Source: Aquimonas sp046318115
GTDB taxonomy: Bacteria > Pseudomonadota > Gammaproteobacteria > Xanthomonadales > Xanthomonadaceae
Assembly (NCBI GenBank): GCA_046318115.1
Contig: JBKCVA010000173.1
Span: forward strand, 1-27,678
Direction of reading: 5' to 3'
DNA length: 27,678 nt
Made by a program: the position numbers and the translations under genes. The notes under the pieces were generated by a model. The model was not told the DNA's origin, ran no database searches, and saw only the letters and a program-made list of their open reading frames with translations. Below are positions 8,669 through 16,033 of the stretch, in pieces. How positions within the stretch are numbered: position 1 is the first letter of the stretch; each line of letters opens with the position of its first letter.

Positions 8669-9169
8669 CAGACGGGTCGGCGGAGCGTGGCTGGCCGGCG
8701 AGTGTAGCGGCAGGCGGGGCCGGCACCGACCTGACGGAAGTGCCGGTTCAGTGCACGACGGGCGCTGCTCTGCGGCTTGACTTTCGGGCGGCCGGCGCTC
8801 TCCCGCCCCACCGCTGGGTCGCCGGGGGGCTTGACTTGTGCACAGGTCGCTGGGCGCGGGTCGGCGACCGCATTCGAACCCGAATGGTCCCTGACGGCTG
8901 TCACATTTGCCGAGCCGGGAAATTGCAAGTCATTGATTTGATTGAACCCCAGGGCTTGGTCAAATTTTCGCCACAATCCACGCAAGCCCGGCGCCAGCGG
9001 CCCGGCGAGGGTCTCGTCCGGCTTTCATCCACCGACTTATCCACAGGCTGTGTGGATAAGCCGGAAACTCCAAGCGCACCGGCGACTTAGGGGGGGTTCG
9101 TCAGTGTTGGGTGAGGAATGCGCGCCAAGTGCGCCCGGTCGGCGCCAAGCGGCTGGCTACACTGGCCGG
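8669..9169. other. 500-bp intergenic region between the DUF3106 gene and priA
   Basis: I see no gene here. The region contains a 7-bp stem (CCGGCAC 8720-8726 with GTGCCGG 8740-8746), a DnaA-box-like TTGTGCACA at 8836-8844 (one mismatch to TTATNCACA), and a relatively AT-rich stretch at about 8925-8975. Two perfect inverted DnaA boxes at 9036-9060 are listed separately. It must contain the priA promoter, but no -35/-10 pair is convincing. Confidence 0.6.
9036..9060. promoter_or_regulatory. Perfect inverted pair of DnaA boxes upstream of priA
   Basis: TTATCCACA (9037-9045) is the exact strong DnaA box and recurs inverted as TGTGGATAA (9051-9059). With flanking C and G this makes a 10-bp perfect inverted repeat around the 5-bp centre GGCTG. 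The pair lies 110 bp before the priA start. DnaA binding is inferred from the exact match to the known consensus; control of priA is inferred from position. Confidence 0.6.
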
Positions 9170-11368
9170 ATGTTCGACTTCACCGCCCTGCGCGTCGCCC
9201 TGCCCCTGCCCCTGCCGCAGCTGTTCGACTACGCCCCGCCCGCACGGGCGAGGGTCGACGCCGGCTGGATCGGCTGCCGCGTGCGCGTGCCTTTCGGCCG
9301 CGGCCATGCGATCGGCGTGGTCGCTGAAGTCGGCCCGCCCGAGATCGACCCGGGCAAGCTCAAACCCGCAATCGAACGCCTCGACACCGAGCCGCTGATC
9401 GCCGGCGAACTGCTGGCCAGCCTGCGCTGGGCCGCCAGCTACTACCAAAGGCCGCTGGGCGAAGTGCTGGCCGCGGCCCTGCCGGTCGACCTGCGACAAG
9501 GCAAACCCCTGCCCGACACCGCGCCGCTGGCCTGGCGATTGACCGCGATTGGCACGGCCAACCTGCGCCAGCTGCGCTCCGGCGGGCGGCCGCGCCAGCT
9601 CGCCGACTGGCTGGCCGAAGCCGGCGCGCTCGATGCCGCCGCCCTCAACCAGCGCCTGCCCGACTGGCGCCCGGCCCTGCGCAGCCTGATGGGCCGCGGC
9701 TTCGTCGAGGAATGCCTGGGTGCGAATGCTCAGAGATCACCCGAACGCGCCCCACCCGCGCTCAACCCCGAGCAGACCGCCGCCGCCGAACGAATCCGAC
9801 AGGCGCTCGGCCAGTTCGACCCGATCCTGATCGAAGGCGTTACCGGCTCGGGCAAGACCGAGGTCTACCTCGACGCCATCGAGGCTGCGCTCAGCCGCGG
9901 CGAGCAGGCCCTGATCCTGGTGCCCGAGATCGGCCTCACCCCACAGACCCTGCGGCGCTTCCAGCAGCGCCTGCCGGTGGAGGTGCACAGCTTCCATTCC
10001 GGCATGGCCGAAGGCGCCCGCGCGCGGGCGTGGACGGCGATGCGCCGCGGCGAGGCCCGCGTGCTGGTCGGCACCCGCTCGGCGGTGTTCGCGCCGCTGC
10101 CGCAGCCGGGCCTGATCATCATCGACGAGGAGCACGACAGCAGCTACAAGCAGCAGGACGGCTTCCGCTACCACGCCCGCGACTTCGCCCTGGTGCGCGG
10201 CAAGGCGCTCGGCATCCCGGTGGTGCTGGGCAGCGCCACGCCGGCATTGGAAACCCTGCAGCTGGCCCGCAGCGGCCGCCTCGCCCATGTGCAGCTGAAG
10301 AAGCGCGCCGCCGCCGCACGCGCCCCGCATGTGCGCGTGCTGGACGCCCGCCGCCAGCGCCTGACCCACGGCCTGAGCGAGCCGGCCTTCCAGGCGATTG
10401 CCGAGTGCCTGCAGCGCGGCGAACAGGCCCTGGTGTTCCGCAACCGCCGCGGCTATGCGCCCGCCCTGCTCTGCCACGACTGCGGCTACCGCGCCAACTG
10501 CAGCCGCTGCGATGCGGCGCTGACCCTGCACGGCCGCGACCGCCTGATCTGCCACCACTGCGGCCACCGCGAGCGTGCGCCCACCGCCTGCCCCGACTGC
10601 GGCAGCCTGGCCCTGATGCCGCAAGGCGCCGGCACCGAACGCGTCGAAGTCGCACTGGCCGAACGCTTCCCCGACGTGCCCCTGGTGCGCATCGACAGCG
10701 AGACCACCCGCGACCACGGCGACCTGGCCCGCCACTTCGACACCCTGGGGCAAGGCGCCGGCCTGATCGTCGGCACCCAGATGCTGGCCAAGGGCCACGA
10801 CCTCGCCAAGCTCTCGCTGGTGGTGGTCGTCACCATCGACGAAGGCCTGTTCAGCGCCGACTTCCGCGCCGCCGAAAAGCTCGCCCAACTCCTCATCCAG
10901 GTCAGCGGCCGCGCCGGCCGCGCCCAGGCCCCGGGCGAAGTGCTGCTGCAGACCCACCACCCGGAACACCCGCTGCTGGCGACCTTGCTGGCGGGCGGCT
11001 ATCCGGCCTTCGCCAAGCTCGAACTGGCGGAGCGCGAGGCCGCGGGGTTTCCACCGTTTGCGCATCTGGCCCTGCTGCGCGTGGACAGCCATCGGGAAGA
11101 TGCGCTGCAGCTGTTCATGCGCGAGGCGTTTGCGGCTGCGCGGGCGATCGTGGCTTCAGATCCGACGCTGAGCGTCGAGGTGCATGCACCTATGCCGGCG
11201 CCGATGGCGCGACGGGCGGGACGGATGCGGGCGCAGATGCTCTTGTCGGCGAAGCTGCGGCCGGGGCTGCAGGCGGTGCTGCGAGCTTGGAATGCGGCGT
11301 TGTTTGAGTTGAAGAGTGGGCGGGGGGTGCGGTGGAGCTTGGATGTGGATCCGGGGGATTTGTATTGA
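9170..11368 (+). CDS. priA: Primosomal protein N', replication restart helicase PriA
   Basis: This encodes a 732-residue superfamily 2 3'-5' DNA helicase that recognises stalled forks and reloads the replisome. The length is the same as E. coli PriA. An N-terminal DNA-binding domain (from FDFTALRVALPLPLPQLFDY) precedes the helicase core with Walker A GVTGSGKT (Lys229) and the DEEH box. The zinc-binding insertion contains paired cysteines (CHDCG, CSRCD, CHHCG, CPDCG), and the late motif QVSGRAGR is motif VI. The ATG at 9170 was preferred to a longer frame from 8942 because it yields the family start and excludes the DnaA-box region. Codon use changes near 11030: the 5' part is C-ended, the 3' part is rich in G- and T-ended codons. 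Confidence 0.97.
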   Translation: MFDFTALRVALPLPLPQLFDYAPPARARVDAGWIGCRVRVPFGRGHAIGVVAEVGPPEIDPGKLKPAIERLDTEPLIAGELLASLRWAASYYQRPLGEVLAAALPVDLRQGKPLPDTAPLAWRLTAIGTANLRQLRSGGRPRQLADWLAEAGALDAAALNQRLPDWRPALRSLMGRGFVEECLGANAQRSPERAPPALNPEQTAAAERIRQALGQFDPILIEGVTGSGKTEVYLDAIEAALSRGEQALILVPEIGLTPQTLRRFQQRLPVEVHSFHSGMAEGARARAWTAMRRGEARVLVGTRSAVFAPLPQPGLIIIDEEHDSSYKQQDGFRYHARDFALVRGKALGIPVVLGSATPALETLQLARSGRLAHVQLKKRAAAARAPHVRVLDARRQRLTHGLSEPAFQAIAECLQRGEQALVFRNRRGYAPALLCHDCGYRANCSRCDAALTLHGRDRLICHHCGHRERAPTACPDCGSLALMPQGAGTERVEVALAERFPDVPLVRIDSETTRDHGDLARHFDTLGQGAGLIVGTQMLAKGHDLAKLSLVVVVTIDEGLFSADFRAAEKLAQLLIQVSGRAGRAQAPGEVLLQTHHPEHPLLATLLAGGYPAFAKLELAEREAAGFPPFAHLALLRVDSHREDALQLFMREAFAAARAIVASDPTLSVEVHAPMPAPMARRAGRMRAQMLLSAKLRPGLQAVLRAWNAALFELKSGRGVRWSLDVDPGDLY

Positions 11369-11412
11369 ACATCTATGCCATGCAAGCGACCATAGCGATG
11401 TTTAGTAAATTC

Positions 11413-11442
11413 CTGACAAGACCCACCCTCACCGTCTATACC
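11413..11442 (+). promoter_or_regulatory. Candidate sigma-70 promoter of the ATPase/TOPRIM-like pair
   Basis: CTGACA at 11413-11418 (five of six to TTGACA) and TATACC at 11437-11442 (four of six to TATAAT) are separated by 18 bp. They lie 36 bp before the ATG at 11478, which has GAGG at 11465-11468. Transcription would start near 11449. This is prediction by eye only. Confidence 0.4.
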
Positions 11443-11477
11443 ATCGCCAGCGCACCCAACCACCGAGGCGCCAAAAC

Positions 11478-12635
11478 ATGTTTGTAACCCGGATAAAGTT
11501 GAAGAACTGGCGGAACTTCCGAGAAGCAGATGTGCCGCTCAGGGAGCGAACCTACTTGCTTGGCGCCAACGCTTTGGGCAAGTCAAACTTTCTTGATGTT
11601 TTTAGGTTCTTGCGTGACGTCGCAAAGCGCCAAGGGGGCGGCCTGCAGACTGCTATCCATGATCATCGCGATGGGATTCAGAAACTGCGCTGCCTACATG
11701 CCCGCAGAGATCCCGAAGTGCGCATTGAAGTCGAACTGTCCGACAGTCCTGACGACGAGACTCCTCGCTGGAGATATGTTCTGGGATTTAAACCAGAGGG
11801 GAAAGGGGCGCAGCGAACGTTGATTTCCACCGAGCAAGTCTGGGAAGGACAGGTCAATCGGCTAAATCGCCCTGACTCGTGGGACAACAAGGACGTGGAC
11901 CGACTCACCCAAACGCATCTCGAGCAGATTCAGGCAAACGGCAAATTTCGAGAGCTTGCTGACTTCTTTGGATCTACCACATATCTGCACCTGGTTCCGC
12001 AACTACTAAAGTATGGCGATAGAATTGGAGGGCAGAGACTCGAAGACGACCCATTTGGTCAGGGCTTTCTCGAAAGAGTAGCGAAGACGGTCACTAAGAC
12101 CAGGGACTCTCGACTCAAGAAAATTGAGAAGGCACTCAGCCTAGCAGTGCCCCAATTCAAAGAGCTTCGCTTCGTATCTGACAAAATAAACGGCCGCCCT
12201 CATTTGGAGGCTCGTTACGATCATTATCGGCCGAATGCCGGCTGGCAGCGTGAGGAGCACTTTTCGGACGGGACGTTGCGGTTGCTCGGGCTCCTTTGGG
12301 TTCTACTAGACGGCGATTCTTTGTTGCTGCTTGAAGAACCGGAGCTTTCGCTGAATGACGCGATCGTCAAGGAAATTCCTCGGATTATCGACAAAGTTCA
12401 GCGGAGCTCGAAACGCCGCCGCCAAGTGCTCATTAGCACCCACAGCGAGGCAATGCTGAGCAACCCCGGGATCGACGGCCGGGGAATATTGCTCCTAGAG
12501 CCAGCTCAGGAAGGGTCGCGCATACGACCAATCAACGATCAAGAGGCCGCAGCGCTCGCAGCTGGCTTTTCTGTTGCCGAAGTGGTTCTGCCGAAAACTC
12601 GCCCTGCTGCAGTTTCTGGGCTTGGTTCATGGTAG
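11478..12635 (+). CDS. OLD/ABC-type AAA ATPase (AAA_21-like), first gene of a two-gene cassette
   Basis: This encodes a 385-residue P-loop ATPase of the SMC/OLD/ABC class. It starts with the typical core strand VTRIKLKNWRNF, then Walker A GANALGKS (29-36). After a helical middle region come the signature-like FSDGTLR (262-268), Walker B LLLLEEPELSL (282-292) and the switch histidine in ISTHSEAML (His322). No fused TOPRIM or HNH nuclease follows, unlike full-length OLD proteins. The next gene overlaps by 7 bp and is TOPRIM-like, so this looks like a split OLD or AbiL/PARIS-style ATPase acting as sensor for a separate nuclease. An anti-phage role is inferred from known families. GAGG 9 nt upstream supports the start. 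It lies in DNA of lower GC right after priA. Confidence 0.8.
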   Translation: MFVTRIKLKNWRNFREADVPLRERTYLLGANALGKSNFLDVFRFLRDVAKRQGGGLQTAIHDHRDGIQKLRCLHARRDPEVRIEVELSDSPDDETPRWRYVLGFKPEGKGAQRTLISTEQVWEGQVNRLNRPDSWDNKDVDRLTQTHLEQIQANGKFRELADFFGSTTYLHLVPQLLKYGDRIGGQRLEDDPFGQGFLERVAKTVTKTRDSRLKKIEKALSLAVPQFKELRFVSDKINGRPHLEARYDHYRPNAGWQREEHFSDGTLRLLGLLWVLLDGDSLLLLEEPELSLNDAIVKEIPRIIDKVQRSSKRRRQVLISTHSEAMLSNPGIDGRGILLLEPAQEGSRIRPINDQEAAALAAGFSVAEVVLPKTRPAAVSGLGSW

Positions 12636-13234
12636 CGCCAACTGTGGCACTGGCCACCGAAGACGAGCTAAGTGAACGCGTTTGCGAGCGACTGCTGGCC
12701 GAAGCCGGACTCGCAGTATCGGAGCTACGATTCCGGAAGAATGGTTTTGGCTATCTGAAGAACAAGATCGACAGTTTTGTGAGTCTTGCAAGGCACCAGC
12801 CGTTACTCCTCTTGACGGACCTGGATCAAGTGCCCTGCGCCCCAACCCTGATCCAACGATGGATGGAAAAGAACAGGGCACCAGAGAATCTGATCCTCCG
12901 GGTTGCCGTCCGCCAAGTGGAAGCTTGGATACTGGCTGACAGCAAGGCGATCACCGATCTGCTTGGAAGAAAATGTCGCCCTCCGAGCCACCCCGAGGAC
13001 GTGCCTGATTCCAAGAGACATCTGCTGGAGTTAGCCCGGCAGGCACCTCGCGCTGTTCGGGATGACCTAGTTGCCGCTAAAGGCGCAATTGCATCTCAAG
13101 GGCTTGGATACAACAGCGTCCTTTCTAACTTTGTTTCATCCCAATGGTGCCCGAAACGCGCAGCATCCAAGGCGCCCAGTCTTGCACGAGCGCGCAATGC
13201 GATAGGACGGTTGGCGAATCGACTCGAAAGCTAG
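12629..13234 (+). CDS. Small TOPRIM-like protein, partner of the upstream ATPase
   Basis: This 201-residue protein overlaps the ATPase gene by 7 bp, implying translational coupling. Features seen are an acidic N-terminal motif after a first strand (VALATEDELSE, Glu11), a second hydrophobic strand ending in an Asp-x-Asp pair (LLLLTDLDQ, Asp64 and Asp66) and the block RVAVRQVEAWILAD (91-104). The Glu then Asp-x-Asp order after beta strands is what TOPRIM nucleases show, and the layout resembles DUF4276-like proteins encoded beside AAA ATPases. It is shorter than AriB of PARIS and I do not assign it to that system. A metal-dependent nuclease or RNase role is inference. Confidence 0.65.
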   Translation: MVAPTVALATEDELSERVCERLLAEAGLAVSELRFRKNGFGYLKNKIDSFVSLARHQPLLLLTDLDQVPCAPTLIQRWMEKNRAPENLILRVAVRQVEAWILADSKAITDLLGRKCRPPSHPEDVPDSKRHLLELARQAPRAVRDDLVAAKGAIASQGLGYNSVLSNFVSSQWCPKRAASKAPSLARARNAIGRLANRLES

Positions 13235-13280
13235 GCAGGCGCACTTCATACCGCGAGAAGGGGATCGCGAGCGCGAGAAG

Positions 13281-13385
13281 GGGGTCAGGTTCACTTCTAG
13301 TCCGAGCTAGCGGTGCGAGAAGGGCGAGTGGCAGTTCTTGTTTTGCCAAATAGGATGTCTCGGTGACGTCGCAGGATCTGACCCC
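13281..13385. repeat. Inverted GGGGTCAGGT-type repeat pair after the defence-like cassette
   Basis: GGGGTCAGGT at 13281-13290 faces its partial complement CTGACCCC at 13378-13385. The 285 bp between the TOPRIM-like gene and the next CDS contains this pair and the palindromic element at 13329-13478, but no gene I can support. Confidence 0.55.
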
Positions 13386-13478
13386 AACGAATTGAGTGCG
13401 CGATATGCTGTATGCGACGATCACCCGGGTCGTACCCAAGGTCAGACGTATGATGTGGAAAAACAGGACCTGTCCCTC
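13329..13478 (+). repeat. Palindromic interspersed element, copy A
   Basis: This roughly 150-bp stretch aligns with 14306-14458 by eye. Shared blocks include a TCTTGTTTT start, GAGTGCG, TATGCGACGATCA in the middle and a right end with AAAAACAGGACCTG. The left end is roughly the reverse complement of the right end, as in MITE- or REP-like elements. It sits before the first of two small membrane protein genes; copy B sits after the second. Confidence 0.6.
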
Positions 13479-13528
13479 TCGCCTCAACCGTTCGCGGCCG
13501 GCAGCCGCTCACCCCATGCGTGATCCCC

Positions 13529-13861
13529 ATGAGCCAAGATATCTTCAACATAGGCCTTGCCTTCACACTCCTATTCGCACTGGCGAGCATTGTTTTGTCA
13601 GCACTGTTCCGAGCAAGCATCTCTGACAACGATGCCGCCGTCGCAGCTTTCATCAAGCATGGGCACCCATTGGGTGGGGCCGCGTCATCAGTCAAAACCT
13701 TGAAGGCAGCATATTTTTGGCCTTGGAAGTCCGTCCCTGATCACCTCCGGCTTACAAGCGGGCAGTATTGGCTATTGCGGTCCGCGAGCTCTTTCGCCTT
13801 CCTAGCCATGCTGATCCTGGTAGCCGGTTTCGTTTCCGCGTTGGTGGCAGATTGGCAATGA
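13529..13861 (+). CDS. Small two-helix membrane protein, unknown
   Basis: This encodes a 110-residue protein with membrane segments at about 8-27 and 86-106 and a polar loop between them containing HGHPLGG and a Trp/Tyr-rich AYFWPW motif. The ATG at 13529 was chosen; a GTG three codons earlier at 13520 is possible, and neither has a clear Shine-Dalgarno. I recognise no family. It is followed by another small two-helix protein 61 bp on, and the pair lies between two related palindromic elements, which suggests they moved together. Coding status rests on sensible amino acid composition and topology. Confidence 0.6.
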   Translation: MSQDIFNIGLAFTLLFALASIVLSALFRASISDNDAAVAAFIKHGHPLGGAASSVKTLKAAYFWPWKSVPDHLRLTSGQYWLLRSASSFAFLAMLILVAGFVSALVADWQ

Positions 13862-13922
13862 CCATCCGCGCAAGCTGGACATTCATGCGCGACCGCCCCA
13901 CAGCTCCAAGCTCAGGCCTCAC

Positions 13923-14237
13923 ATGACCATCAACGAAATGCTCGATTACCTTATTGGCGGACTGCTCCTGACGATGGCGCTGTTCTGGATTCTTTTCTTC
14001 TTCATCGTCATTCCCCGTTTGACCGATGAAAAGGCCATGCCGAAGAAGCAGAACGAGGGTCTCTCTTTTCTTTGGCGGCGAGTTCCAACTGCTGAGCTTG
14101 ATGCGTACGCGGCTCTGCTTTCGGAAGAGGAGAAGCGCCGTTGGTACAATCGCGTCCTTGTCCAGCCTGTCTCCTCTGCAGCGCTAATCGCGTGTCTCTC
14201 CATCTTGATAAGCATTGCCATAGCTAGCTTGATCTAA
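13923..14237 (+). CDS. Small two-helix membrane protein, unknown
   Basis: This encodes a 104-residue protein with a hydrophobic, Phe-rich first membrane segment (about 10-30, with FFFIVIP), a charged loop containing LTDEKAMPKK and LSEEEKRRWYNR, and a second segment at about 83-103. The family is not recognised. The shared layout with the gene just upstream (two helices, about 50-residue loop) suggests a functional pair or distant paralogues, though I see no convincing alignment between them. Codon use is less GC-biased than in the flanking core genes. Confidence 0.65.
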   Translation: MTINEMLDYLIGGLLLTMALFWILFFFIVIPRLTDEKAMPKKQNEGLSFLWRRVPTAELDAYAALLSEEEKRRWYNRVLVQPVSSAALIACLSILISIAIASLI

Positions 14238-14305
14238 CATTTCGCCTCACCGGGGCGTCGGGGTCACCATTGCGCCGCCCGTGTCAACAGGAAAGCGAAA
14301 CGCGA

Positions 14306-14458
14306 GGGTCAGGTCTTGTTTTTCCACATGGGCTTGCGCAGAGACGGCACAGGATTTGCTCTCAACACACTGAGTGCGTGATCTGCACTATGCGACGATC
14401 AGCCAGCTCGCGCGCCCAGAGTGAGGAGCTTGATACGGCAGAAAAAGACCTGACCCCG
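14306..14458 (+). repeat. Palindromic interspersed element, copy B
   Basis: The left end GGGTCAGGTCTTGTTTTT and the right end AAAAAGACCTGACCCC are near-perfect terminal inverted repeats about 150 bp apart. The interior shares GAGTGCG and TATGCGACGATCA with copy A. No ORF for a transposase lies inside. The sequence resembles the short repeats mobilised by REP-associated tyrosine transposases, but that is from memory and no such transposase is in the window. Confidence 0.65.
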
Positions 14459-14498
14459 AATCTTTGAATGATGCGCGAAGCCAGATTAGGGGTCAGGT
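14448..14498. repeat. Second inverted GGGGTCAGGT pair
   Basis: ACCTGACCCC (14448-14457) and GGGGTCAGGT (14489-14498) are a perfect 10-bp inverted repeat separated by 31 bp. The right end of copy B is its left arm. It lies just before the HEAT-like gene. The 314 bp from 14238 to 14551 hold only these repeats. Confidence 0.65.
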
Positions 14499-14551
14499 TG
14501 AAGCCTGCCGGCTGGTGCAGCGTCCTGACCGAGTTGCGCAACTAAAAACCC

Positions 14552-15574
14552 ATGCAAAGCGCCCTAGACGTTTATCCGAAGTTCGCTTCCGCGATCCGAA
14601 GACTGCTTTCGGCTGGAGTGACTGCGAGCGAGGCTGCCGACCTGATGGTCTGCATCGCTTCTGAGTCAAAATCTATCCCCTTGACGGGAATGGATGGCTG
14701 GGAGCGCGCGATAAGGGCAGAGATCTTTGCCTCTGAGCGTGACAGCGCCAAAAGCCCATGGAAGCTCTGGGCAAATGGGCGTAGGTTTACTTCCTGGCTT
14801 GAGCTTTGCAGTCACGACGGTCGCAAGAGAGAAGCAGCGTTGCGCGTCACTTCTGGCGGCGCGCCGAGCGCGTTCCTACTGGCACTCGTGCTGAGGCGAC
14901 TGAATGACTGGGTTCCTCAAGTACGGACTGCAGCGCGCGAGACACTGCCACAACTCGTTTCGAATTCTGAGCCGCAGGACGTCGCTACCGTGCTGTGGAG
15001 CCTTCTCGCACACTGGGATACCTGGGGTCGCATGGAGTCCGCGGATAGAGAGACGGTGGCCGCAATCACGTCAAGCGAGCCCGTCGCTCTGGCCCTTGGG
15101 TCGAGGATAATGGCCACGGCTGCGGGCCCTGCCGGCCGCGTTTTGGCCCAATGCGCACGTTCAGAGACTTTTGACCGTTGGATCGAGGACTTCGCTTATG
15201 GCGCAGTCCAGCCAGCCGTACGAGCAGTAGCTTTCCGATGGTTGCTCTCGGAGCAAGTGACGTGGGTGACGGGTCGCAGGTGGTTGTGGACTGACCTTGC
15301 GTACTGCAAGGGGAAATTCGAACCCGTCATCGACTCCCGGCAACTTCAAACGAAGAAGCCATTCCTCGCGACGCTGCGCGGCGCCATGGCAGACAGCTCG
15401 CCCATGGTTCGCCGCGTCGCAGCTGAGTTTCTCATCCGTCAGCTGCCCTCTTTGGGCGAGCATGCGCTACTTCTCGCGAAAGAGTTGGCTTCCGATGCGA
15501 GTCAGTGCGTTGCCTGGCGCGGAGAATTCGCGTTGAAGCAACTCCACCAACAAAAGCGCGAGGGTCAGGCCTAA
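14552..15574 (+). CDS. Helical-repeat (HEAT-like) protein, unknown
   Basis: This encodes a 340-residue soluble protein made of amphipathic helices. Two stretches, NDWVPQVRTAARETLPQLV (about 117-135) and DSSPMVRRVAAEFLIRQLP (about 281-299), have the Pro-x-Val-Arg-x-x-Ala pattern of HEAT repeats, which act as protein-binding scaffolds. I recognise no named family. The ATG at 14552 has no good Shine-Dalgarno. The last six codons (KREGQA) and the stop lie inside a GGGTCAGG-type repeat at 15552-15569, so the natural end may have been replaced when the repeat arrived. Confidence 0.7.
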   Translation: MQSALDVYPKFASAIRRLLSAGVTASEAADLMVCIASESKSIPLTGMDGWERAIRAEIFASERDSAKSPWKLWANGRRFTSWLELCSHDGRKREAALRVTSGGAPSAFLLALVLRRLNDWVPQVRTAARETLPQLVSNSEPQDVATVLWSLLAHWDTWGRMESADRETVAAITSSEPVALALGSRIMATAAGPAGRVLAQCARSETFDRWIEDFAYGAVQPAVRAVAFRWLLSEQVTWVTGRRWLWTDLAYCKGKFEPVIDSRQLQTKKPFLATLRGAMADSSPMVRRVAAEFLIRQLPSLGEHALLLAKELASDASQCVAWRGEFALKQLHQQKREGQA

Positions 15575-15595
15575 TGGAAAAGCGCGATGGTCAGG
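15552..15595 (+). repeat. Two tandem copies of an AAAAGCGCGAGGGTCAGG repeat
   Basis: The 18-mer at 15552-15569 recurs with one change (AAAAGCGCGATGGTCAGG) at 15578-15595, a 26-bp period. Both contain the GGTCAGG core of the interspersed family. The first copy encodes the C-terminus of the HEAT-like protein; the second lies between that gene and the convergent PIN toxin gene. Confidence 0.7.
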
Positions 15596-15619
15596 GCTCG
15601 TCTTGACACATCCCCACGT

Positions 15620-16033
15620 TCAACCCCGCCAAGGATCCACGAGCACCACGCCCGTCTCCCGAAAGTCCGCCACGTTCCGCGTTGCCAGCGGCGCCGAGTG
15701 GACGCGGGCGATGGCGGCGATCATGCCGTTGGGTGCGCTCACCGGCCGACCCGAACGTGCGGCCTCGCCCATCAGCTCGCCGTAGCTCAGCGCGGCCTCT
15801 TCGGTGAACGCGAAGATGCGCCCGGCAAAGCGGCTGCGCCAGGCCTCCAGACCATCGGCCAATCGCTGGGCGCGTTCATCGGGGCGGATCTTGTTGATGC
15901 TGAAAGCGAGTTCGGCGATGACGACCGTGCTCAGCGCCAGCTCGGCGTCGTGCTTCTCCAGCCAGCGCAGCACGCTCGGCTCCGGCGCGCGCTTGAGCGT
16001 CTCGGAGACGACGTTGGTGTCGAGGAAGATCAC
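15620..16033 (-). CDS. PIN-domain toxin (VapC/FitB type) with an unusual Asn at an active-site position
   Basis: This encodes a 137-residue PIN-fold RNase-type toxin. It starts MIFLDTN (Asp5), has Glu41 in VIAELAFSI, ends with LATRNVADF (Asp123), and has the FitB-like close LVDPW. In the motif before the last strand the family usually has Asp-x-x-Ile-Ala-Ala; here it is PNGMIAAIA with Asn102 (codon AAC on the minus strand). Loss of that acidic residue would be expected to weaken metal binding. The start is a GTG whose last bases overlap the TGA of the upstream antitoxin reading frame. That antitoxin is interrupted, so the locus is probably decaying. Confidence 0.85.
   Translation of the reverse strand: MIFLDTNVVSETLKRAPEPSVLRWLEKHDAELALSTVVIAELAFSINKIRPDERAQRLADGLEAWRSRFAGRIFAFTEEAALSYGELMGEAARSGRPVSAPNGMIAAIARVHSAPLATRNVADFRETGVVLVDPWRG

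Noticed and set aside
8836..9060. Chromosomal origin (oriC)
   Set aside because: Only two exact DnaA boxes are present, and none of the usual origin neighbours (dnaA, dnaN, gidA, rpmH) is in the window.
11478..13234. Naming the ATPase/TOPRIM-like pair PARIS (AriA/AriB)
   Set aside because: The second protein is only 201 residues, shorter than AriB, and lacks any motif I can tie specifically to DUF4435.
14232..14238. ATCTAAC overlapping the stop of a small gene, fitting the RYYYAAC core of integron attC sites
   Set aside because: No matching GTTRRRY partner lies at a suitable distance, the other gene ends in the island lack such a core, and no integron integrase is in the window.
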